A DNA stretch of 64,000 bases from Bacteroidia bacterium (lineage in GTDB: Bacteria > Bacteroidota > Bacteroidia > UKL13-3). How positions within the stretch are numbered: position 1 is the first letter of the stretch; every line of letters begins with the position of its first letter. Both the position numbers and the translations under genes were made by a program. The notes beneath the pieces were generated by a model. That model was not told where the DNA came from. It saw only the letters and a list, made by a program, of their open reading frames with translations, and did not search any database. Shown piece after piece: positions 34,509-40,368 of the stretch. The stretch lies in contig JAIOYZ010000001.1 of assembly GCA_021740845.1 (NCBI GenBank), positions 1 through 64,000 of the forward strand, read 5' to 3'.

Positions 34509-35477
34509 CTAATTTTGATAGTATTGAGCTAGCCCAATTTCTGGATGGCTCAATAAATAAATCCAAATATTATGCTCATTTTCTATCATATCTAGATCTG
34601 CACGCAAGATTAAATTCATGGAATCCTTTTTTTGTAGGTAGTGCGTATTATCTGCATCAAATGAATAAGATTTGCATACTCTGCTTGAAAAACTATGAAG
34701 GAAAAATAAATCATCTAAATTGTTTATGGAAGGTGGCAAATATTTGGAAAAGACACTTTCTTTTACAAGGGAATTTCTCAATTCATCCATGCCAAGCCAA
34801 TACAATTCAATTGTATCGCTTGTGTTTTTGTATACCGCCATGGGGCAAATTCCAATGGTATATTTTTCTATACTAAGTCTTGCCTTTTCCATAAAAGCAT
34901 CTTCCATGGTTTTAAATCCCACAATGCTAAATTCATCGGCATTTATTTTTTCCAAGTCCTTAAGACTTCTTAAAGAGTCGTTTGCGTATGCATGTACTTT
35001 TTTGGTTTGAACCAAAGTGTTTAGCAGATTATATAAGCGATTATTCTCAAATAAAATGGGGTTAAAAATTGGTTCAATAATTCTCCAACTCCTATAGGCT
35101 ACAAAAATATTATCCTCCTTTAACTGGACATGTTTGTATAAACCTAAACTATCTCTTTCTAATTTGTAATTTGCATGGTGTTTTTTTGTTTCTTCTGGGT
35201 AAATTCCAGAATAGTCAAAGGGGTTTTCATAGTTTCTTTTTAGAATTAATTTCCCTTTTTCATCCCATACCGACCAGATTCCAACTCTACAATTAGCAGA
35301 AAAAACACCTTGTGCTTTCTTTTTTCTATTGGGATAATAGGAGGTATACTCACCATTTAACAGTCCGTTTTTAGTTTCGTATTTGCAATAATAATTATAA
35401 GTATTATACCAATGATGGCCTTTATCTATAAAGGATACCAATAGAAAAGCTATCAAAATAAATAGTAATTTCTTCAT
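34509..35477 (-). CDS. GldN-like protein with N-terminal MORN-type repeats
   Basis: A 322-residue protein with a short signal segment. Residues of about 35-90 carry repeats of the YwqK/MORN type (GLLNGEYTSYYPNRKKKAQG, then IWSVWDEKGKLILKRNYENP). The C-terminal half, AYRSWRIIEPIFNPILFENN, the segment FKTMEDAFMEKARLSIEKY followed by TIGICPMAVYK, and ELYWLGMDELRNSL recalls GldN/PorN proteins of the gliding/T9SS motor; this resemblance is my own reading. No other gld gene is in the window. It is followed by the cassette-like region. Confidence 0.55.
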   Translation of the reverse strand: MKKLLFILIAFLLVSFIDKGHHWYNTYNYYCKYETKNGLLNGEYTSYYPNRKKKAQGVFSANCRVGIWSVWDEKGKLILKRNYENPFDYSGIYPEETKKHHANYKLERDSLGLYKHVQLKEDNIFVAYRSWRIIEPIFNPILFENNRLYNLLNTLVQTKKVHAYANDSLRSLKDLEKINADEFSIVGFKTMEDAFMEKARLSIEKYTIGICPMAVYKNTSDTIELYWLGMDELRNSLVKESVFSKYLPPSINNLDDLFFLHSFSSRVCKSYSFDADNTHYLQKKDSMNLILRADLDMIENEHNIWIYLLSHPEIGLAQYYQN

Positions 35478-35612
35478 GCTTATTAAATTAGGTTTGCTAA
35501 TTGCTCTAAACTCAAAAGTATAAAAAAAAGTATGCTAATTGCTATTACTACAGACTGCATATAATTAATATTTCAGCAGAATTAGCCTTAACATTTATTG
35601 CCTAGGGTTATT

Positions 35613-35785
35613 ATTTTAAGAATAATTATAGCTCCCTATCACAAAAAAGATTGGCCTTTGATAAAGCTTTTAATTATTAAGTTAAACTGCCGAAAAGCAC
35701 CAAAGAATAAGAGTTGTTCAGTTCAACACAGGGTTGAAAGTGGAGATGGAGGAAGTTTCGAAACCTTATCTGTTATAAGCCACTT
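35613..35785 (-). repeat. Cassette-end repeat A, copy 3
   Basis: This sequence of about 170 bp follows the stop codon of the DUF2442 gene. Read on the minus strand it begins TTATAACAGATAAGGTTTCGAA and has GTGCTTTTCGGCAGTTTAAC near its end. It is similar to 36480-36605 and 37620-37793, including the far end (AATAATTATAGCTCYCTATC at 35620 and 37630). The start matches the integron R'' core RYYYAAC loosely. Confidence 0.6.
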
Positions 35786-35790
35786 GTATT

Positions 35791-36021
35791 TCAGTCGCGG
35801 TTTTTTAGTATTGCTTCAACTGAAATATCTTCATCTAGCAAGGGCCAATGAATACCATATCCAGAAGGTGAAATTTTATATAGTTCCCTCTCAATTTTAT
35901 TTGCATTATAAAGTTTAGAGGATAAATCATCCAAATTTAGTTTTATCTCTTTCCCATCAATTTGAAGGACCATAAAATTCTCTTCAAAACTTACTTTTTC
36001 AATGTTATGTGTTGCAATCAT
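35791..36021 (-). CDS. DUF2442 protein
   Basis: From ATG 36021 this is a 76-residue protein with the DUF2442 core: DGKEIKLNLDDLSSKLYNA and the terminal HWPLLDEDISVEAILKNRD. DUF2442 proteins are found next to DUF4160 proteins in a putative toxin-antitoxin-like pair with unproven function. Here the DUF4160 neighbour just upstream is broken (36023-36271). A repeat-A element follows the stop. Confidence 0.8.
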   Translation of the reverse strand: MIATHNIEKVSFEENFMVLQIDGKEIKLNLDDLSSKLYNANKIERELYKISPSGYGIHWPLLDEDISVEAILKNRD

Positions 36022-36022
36022 G

Positions 36023-36271
36023 TTATTTTTTAAAAAAGTTATTCCAGGAATCAATTATCAAATCAAAATTCTGGTAGATTATTTTTTTGATTTCTCTTTT
36101 GGCATTTGGTGACATATTAAATGAAAACTCTTCCTTGATTTCAACTTCTTCAACTAAAAGCCAAAATTTACATTCCATATCACCTTTTTCTGCATGGATA
36201 TTAATGGGTTCTTTATTTTCATTAGCTTAAAAGAATAATCTCCAACCATATATGAATAGAACCGTAGGCAT
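36023..36271 (-). pseudogene. DUF4160 protein with in-frame stop codon
   Basis: Not an open frame, but ATG 36271 begins MPTVLFIYGWRLFF, then a TAA at 36227-36229 (codon 15), then ANENKEPINIHAEKGDMECK onward to IIDSWNNFFKK and a stop at 36023-36025. The HVHAEKGD-like and CKFWL blocks are characteristic of DUF4160. One base change (a Tyr-type codon to TAA) explains the break, so it is a recent loss or possibly a sequencing error. The next gene begins 1 bp after the stop. It is the partner of the DUF2442 gene. Confidence 0.85.
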
Positions 36272-36479
36272 TTTCAAATCTAATTAAAACAAATCATTCT
36301 AACAACTCTTAGTAATTTGCAATTAGCTTTAACTGCAGTCCTTCTAAAAACTAAATTTTGCAACTCGAAAATAAAGTATTTTTAAGCAATTTGGCGAGGA
36401 CTTGAAAAATAGTTGGTACAAATAATTTTGAAATTTTGGTGGCTTAAAAGGGGAAAGCAAACCCCATTAAGATTAAGTT

Positions 36480-36605
36480 TACTTAAAAGTTTTTGTCTAT
36501 AAAGTTAATCGACAGAAAAGCCCCAAACCCGAGCGTGGTTCTACTCAACACTGTATTCAAAGTGCGTCTTTCTGGGCACTTCGGCTCTTTATCTGTTAAG
36601 GGTTT
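36480..36605 (-). repeat. Cassette-end repeat A, copy 2
   Basis: Minus-strand sequence beginning CCTTAACAGATAAAGAGCCG and ending near GATTAACTTTATAGAC. About three quarters of its bases match copy 1 (37681-37793), including GTGCCCAGAAAGACGCA and ACCACGCTC. It lies 30 bp past the stop of the small gene at 36636. CTTAAC fits the RYYYAAC core; the far end GATTAAC is degenerate. Confidence 0.65.
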
Positions 36606-36635
36606 GTGTTTCACCCAAAGGCTCCACTTTCAAGG

Positions 36636-36803
36636 CTAAACTAAAGCCGATTTTGGTTTCTTTTTTGTTGCCAATTGTTGTTTTGATTTTGTCCTCCCTT
36701 TTCGAGTTTTTAGAAAATCGCTAAATTCTTTTTCTTCCTTTACCGATAAAGGTCTATTAATGAATACCAAGTCTTTGTCGTCTATTTTTTTAAAATTTAC
36801 CAT
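36636..36803 (-). CDS. Small basic protein, partner of acetyltransferase
   Basis: A 55-residue protein starting at ATG 36803: MVNFKKIDDKDLVFINRPLS, then KEEKEFSDFLKTRKGRTKSK, ending in a Lys-rich tail KKKPKSALV. It overlaps the end of the acetyltransferase gene by 14 bp in another frame. The conserved-looking INRPLSVKEEKEFSDFL segment suggests a real small protein, perhaps an antitoxin-type partner. It would be absent from annotation with a length cut-off. Function unknown. Confidence 0.7.
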   Translation of the reverse strand: MVNFKKIDDKDLVFINRPLSVKEEKEFSDFLKTRKGRTKSKQQLATKKKPKSALV

Positions 36804-37362
36804 GATTGAAGTTTTTAAAATATTGAAGAACTAGCAAAAGTGCTTCCTTCGTATCTATAAACATTCGGTTGCTTCCACGAAATTGTCTCGCTCCCAATGT
36901 CTCTTGATAATGCTCAATAAGTTGCGATTTTGCAATAAATGACACCACCCCATCATAACCTTTCTCAAATGAAACTTTACAAGCATATGCCACCAAATTA
37001 CCTGCAACCCCTTTATAAAGCTTATTTTTTCCTCTATTAAATTTAGCACTTTCTATAAGAGGCATAAAAATGTGGTCATTCTTGTCAGTGAAACAAATTA
37101 AACCATGAATTATATTGGAATTATTAATGGTCGTAAGTTTGTAAATTTCATTTTCATGATTATTGAATTCGATGTGCCAATCAAATGCCCATTCAGTTTT
37201 TTTAATTTGTTTTCTGTCCTTTGGAAATAGCCGATTAATTTCAGTATCAAAAACTTCGCTAGTTACCGCATTTTCGATTGAATTCGTTAGCTTGTCTATT
37301 TCAAAGTCTAATTCTATTTCTAGTCTTTTTTTCACTACTCGAATATACGAAATTAATTTCAA
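36790..37362 (-). CDS. GNAT-like acetyltransferase domain protein
   Basis: A 190-residue protein. The C-terminal half fits a GNAT core: NLVAYACKVSFEKGYDGVVSFIAKS, with KLYKGVAGNL as probable CoA loop (residues ~115-124) and IEHYQETLGARQFRGSNRM as the last conserved helix-strand. The N-terminal part is charged. It overlaps the small gene at 36636-36803 by 14 bp and is preceded by repeat C (37425-37600). The AT-rich codon use and the context suggest an acquired gene. Confidence 0.65.
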   Translation of the reverse strand: MKLISYIRVVKKRLEIELDFEIDKLTNSIENAVTSEVFDTEINRLFPKDRKQIKKTEWAFDWHIEFNNHENEIYKLTTINNSNIIHGLICFTDKNDHIFMPLIESAKFNRGKNKLYKGVAGNLVAYACKVSFEKGYDGVVSFIAKSQLIEHYQETLGARQFRGSNRMFIDTKEALLLVLQYFKNFNHGKF

Positions 37363-37424
37363 AATTAGAACCCATTTAGGCAGATTTCTCAGGCATTCTT
37401 AACTTTTAAAGAGTATCATTAATT

Positions 37425-37600
37425 ATTAGCTACTCGCACTAAATTAATCCCCAACACCTCCAAAAATCAAAGTACAACCCCACCTTAAATAAAATAATTT
37501 TATTTAAGAAGTAGATGTTTTTTCGCATAAAGGCTTGACTAATTGGTTCAGTCAAATATAAATTTTAGAAAGGCATTTCCAAGAGAAAATTGGATGCAAA
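37425..37600 (-). repeat. Platform repeat C, copy 1
   Basis: Direct relatives at 39400-39600, 53716-54176 and 56240-56605. Shared words on the plus strand: CACCYAAAAAT(C/T)GAAG-type segment, GAAGTAG...TTTTTTC, CTTGACTAATTG, AATATAAATTTTA and GCATTTCCAARAGAAAA. It lies 63 bp upstream of the acetyltransferase start and directly after repeat A copy 1. This copy is the most diverged. Confidence 0.6.
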
Positions 37601-37619
37601 AGAAGAAGCCAAGAAAGTG

Positions 37620-37793
37620 TAACGATTAGAATAATTATAGCTCTCTATCACAAAAAAAGATTGGACTTCGATGAGGCTTTGGCCTATAAAGTTAACGGCC
37701 GTAATGCACCAAACCTGAGCGTGGTTTCGCTCAACATAAGGTTCAAAATGCGTCTTTCTGGGCGCTTCGAAACCTTATCTGTTAGGTATAGCT
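37620..37793 (-). repeat. Cassette-end repeat A, copy 1
   Basis: Follows the LRR-like gene stop by 4 bp. The minus strand reads ACCTAACAGATAAGGTTTCG and ends CGGCCGTTAACTTTATAGG. ACCTAAC fits the integron core RYYYAAC exactly; the other end GTTAACT fits GTTRRRY except at one base. An internal hairpin GAGCG-AAACCA-CGCTC and an inverted pair ATAAGGTT/AACCTTAT are visible. Similar to copies 2 and 3. Confidence 0.65.
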
Positions 37794-37796
37794 GTT

Positions 37797-38600
37797 TTAT
37801 TCCGCAAGTTCATTTTTCAGTTTTTCAAAGTCTTTAATGTATTTGTCAATTTTCACTTGGTCTTTGGTTGAGAGTAAAAATGATTTCTTTCGTCCTGTAA
37901 CCATTGTGTCCCCAATTAATTTATTGTCAACCCCCACAATGTGACAAGAGTTTATTGCATGGAACATTTTGCATTTTGTCTTTGGAAGTCTAGTTGCTAA
38001 CCAAGCGTATTCTCTTGTTTCAAATTGATTTGATAAAAACAGAGTTTCTAAATTTTTAAGATGTCCTAATGGATGTAAAGTATCGTCCGCAATTTTTAGA
38101 TTTGTCAGGCTGAGAGTCTTTAAGTTTGATAAATACGTTAGCGGATTAATTGATTTTATTTTCAATGGCTTGTCGTGTCCGCCACCAAGTTTCAAGTCGG
38201 ATATTTGAGTTGCTAATGAAATTTGGTCGATTTCTTCTAGTTTTGAAAAGTCAGTTATTTCAAGTGTCTTTAAGCCTTTGTTTTTGCTGATGTCCCAAAG
38301 TGATGTTAATTTGGTATTCCAATTCAAAATAATCGTCTCGGTCTTGTCAAGTATTTCAAGAATTGTCAAGTCTTTCGCTAATACTTGATATAAGTTTAGA
38401 TACTTTAAATTAACTAATGGAAGTATTTTTCTTAATTCCTTTTCGTTAGCTCCAATAAGCCATAAGTTTTCAATTGATAATTCTTTTAGCCTGTCAAGGT
38501 TCTTAGCAGAAACAGACAAATGTAAAGACTTTTCGTTTTTATCAAACTCATTCAAGTCAGTAATGAATGTTTTTGGTTTCTGTGGTAAATTGTCTGTCAT
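37797..38600 (-). CDS. Leucine-rich-repeat-like protein
   Basis: A 267-residue cytoplasmic-looking protein of about eight irregular leucine-rich repeats: LDRLKELSIENLWLIGANEK, LRKILPLVNLKYLNLYQV, LKTLEITDFSKLEEIDQ, LKTLSLTNLKIADDTL, LKNLETLFLSNQFETREY. The C terminus (STKDQVKIDKYIKDFEKLKNEL) is helical. No signal peptide. Frequent GTC/GAC-rich codons unlike the neighbouring housekeeping genes suggest transfer. Immediately followed by repeat A and preceded (28 bp) by an attC-like element: the layout of a cassette gene. Confidence 0.75.
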   Translation of the reverse strand: MTDNLPQKPKTFITDLNEFDKNEKSLHLSVSAKNLDRLKELSIENLWLIGANEKELRKILPLVNLKYLNLYQVLAKDLTILEILDKTETIILNWNTKLTSLWDISKNKGLKTLEITDFSKLEEIDQISLATQISDLKLGGGHDKPLKIKSINPLTYLSNLKTLSLTNLKIADDTLHPLGHLKNLETLFLSNQFETREYAWLATRLPKTKCKMFHAINSCHIVGVDNKLIGDTMVTGRKKSFLLSTKDQVKIDKYIKDFEKLKNELAE

Positions 38601-38628
38601 TGTCGTCCTTTACAGTTACACATAATAA

Positions 38629-38754
38629 CGTTTAGGGTGCAACTGCAGTGGCCGGCTTGGTGTCACTTCATTGTCCCCTATACGAAACTAAACATAGGAA
38701 ACTAAGGCGCCAAATTAATACAAAAGCGGCCATTGCAATTGCAACCTGTTATGG
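38629..38754 (-). repeat. attC-like structured element, copy B1
   Basis: On the minus strand it opens CATAACAGGTTGCAATTGCA and closes with CAGTTGCACCCTAAACGTTA. The arms GTTGCAATTGCAATGGCC and GGTGCAACTGCAGTGGCC (opposite sense) match at 15 of 18 positions, giving a long imperfect hairpin about 125 bp across with TAAC...GTTA ends, the layout of integron attC sites. It follows the membrane protein gene stop at 38875 by 120 bp, and the next gene (ATG at 38600) starts 28 bp after its end. Confidence 0.7.
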
Positions 38755-38874
38755 TTTGGTAGGTTGCGCAAACCAGTCGCAAGTAATTGTCCGGAGTAGC
38801 TGATTTATAGTCAAATTAAGTTTTGTTTTAATTGCAAGCTTGTCGGGTAAATAAAGTGCCCAATAGACTCCAAA

Positions 38875-39375
38875 TTAATTTAGTTCTTGGAAACAGAATT
38901 TTACTTCTGGCCGTGTCCACAATCTTATAATGAACCCAGATAAAAGGGTCGCCATAAAAGTTAAAACAACTTCAATATGATAATTGAATAGGTCCTTAAG
39001 TGGGTAATAAAATAAACGCCACAGAATATTTGAATCAATTAAAAAATAGAAAAAAAGAACCATTGAAATTCCAAATGTCAATATTAGCAATGATTTATAA
39101 ACAATATATGTCCAGGGTTTAAAGGTTAAAACCAACAAAGTCAAAATACAAATAATAGTATAAAATGAGGCTTCTCCAAAAAGCCAATAAATTGATGGTG
39201 GTTCATAAAAGCAAATGGTTGTACTAGGGTTTCTAACTATTAAATGGTCATAATAATTTTCGATATCAATTATGTCCCACCAGCGTTGAATGACCACTTT
39301 TAGAAGCAATACTGTTGGCAAAAGTCCCAAGACAATTATAATCTTCTTACTGCTATTTTCAATGGTAAACGTCAT
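38875..39375 (-). CDS. Hypothetical four-helix membrane protein
   Basis: A 166-residue protein with hydrophobic segments at about 10-27, 65-84, 90-112 and 132-150 and polar Arg/Trp loops (VVIQRWWDIIDIENYYDH). Not recognised. It is flanked by repeat C on the 5' side (30 bp) and an attC-like element on the 3' side. Base composition is AT-rich as elsewhere. Confidence 0.68.
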   Translation of the reverse strand: MTFTIENSSKKIIIVLGLLPTVLLLKVVIQRWWDIIDIENYYDHLIVRNPSTTICFYEPPSIYWLFGEASFYTIICILTLLVLTFKPWTYIVYKSLLILTFGISMVLFFYFLIDSNILWRLFYYPLKDLFNYHIEVVLTFMATLLSGFIIRLWTRPEVKFCFQELN

Positions 39376-39399
39376 TGTAAAAGTGTCTGCTATTTAAAA

Positions 39400-39600
39400 A
39401 CCAACTGTACTGCTAACTATCAGCTTCCCCCCAATAAATCCCTCCCAATACACCCAAAAATGAAAGCCAACTCAAACTTCAATAAAATAATTTTGTGAAA
39501 GTTGAAGAAGTTATTTCTCGTACAGGCTTAGCCAATTATCATAATCAAATATAATTTTAAGCAATGCATTTCCAAAAGAAAAAGGCTTGCAAAATCAGGT
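39400..39600 (-). repeat. Platform repeat C, copy 2
   Basis: On the plus strand: CTGCTAACTATCAGCTTCCC at its gene-proximal end, then CTCCCAATACACCCAAAAATG, and later AATGCATTTCCAAAAGAAAA. It begins 25 bp upstream of the 38875 gene's start and runs to 8 bp past the LytTR regulator stop, so it is the 3' flank of a resident gene. Copies 3 and 4 match it best in the CTCCCAATACACCCAAAAAT part. Confidence 0.7.
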
Positions 39601-39607
39601 TGAGTAT

Positions 39608-40360
39608 CTATTTTTTTAAGATGCTTATGCGTTTGAGCATCTCATTTACCTTTTCGTAGGATATGGATATTTGCTGGTTATTGGATAAAATTAAACTTCC
39701 TCCATCTGTTTTTACATATTCTTTTACAAAACTTAAATTTACCAAATAAGATTTGTGGCAGCGTAAAAATTGCGTTTGCTCTTGCAATACTTCTTCGTAA
39801 TATTTTAAGCCTCTGCTAGATGTTATCAAGCTTTCATCTTCCAACAAAAACTGGGTATATGCGCCATCTGCTTTGATATAAAGAATCTGGGAAATATCCA
39901 CAAAGCGTATCGCATTTACCGTGTTAATAGCCAGCTTTCTGCTGCCGTCGGTTTTAAAATTTTCTTTGAACTCAGAAATTCCTTGCAAGGGTGTTTTGTT
40001 TTTTATCGCCCTATCAATGGCCGTTTCTAAATCGTTTGCAGTAACTGGCTTTAATAAATAATCGAGGGCAGAGAGCTTAAATGCTTGCACCGCATACTGA
40101 CTATATGCTGTTGTAAAGATGATAGAAAAATTAATGTCCTTTTCGTTTAAAAATGACAAAATTTCTAGCCCGCTATGTCCAGGCATTTCTATGTCTAAGA
40201 AAATAAAGTCGGGTTGGTGTTTGTGTATGGCTTTGATGCCAGATGGTAAATCTGCACATAATTCTACCACAGAAACCTCAGGACGCAATTCCTCAATCAT
40301 GCCTTTGAGTAAGGTTCTTGCCATGCGTTCGTCGTCTATTACTATTGCTTTTAAACTCAT
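39608..40360 (-). CDS. LytTR-family response regulator
   Basis: A 250-residue response regulator. The receiver domain (1-120) has the acidic pocket VIDDERMAR (D9, D10) and the phosphoacceptor D56 in FIFLDIEMPG, with the conserved Lys in DYLLKPV near 109. The C-terminal LytTR DNA-binding domain (about 145-245) contains FVDISQILYIKADGAYTQ and FLRCHKSYLVNLSFVKEY. The ATG is 8 bp after the histidine kinase stop, so both are one operon. The target may be the neighbouring 2245-residue surface protein gene. Confidence 0.94.
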   Translation of the reverse strand: MSLKAIVIDDERMARTLLKGMIEELRPEVSVVELCADLPSGIKAIHKHQPDFIFLDIEMPGHSGLEILSFLNEKDINFSIIFTTAYSQYAVQAFKLSALDYLLKPVTANDLETAIDRAIKNKTPLQGISEFKENFKTDGSRKLAINTVNAIRFVDISQILYIKADGAYTQFLLEDESLITSSRGLKYYEEVLQEQTQFLRCHKSYLVNLSFVKEYVKTDGGSLILSNNQQISISYEKVNEMLKRISILKK

Positions 40361-40368
40361 AAAATGTC

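Noticed and set aside
35598-35918. 106-codon plus-strand frame over repeat A copy 3
   Set aside because: Opposite to the DUF2442 gene and composed of repeat A; no domain.
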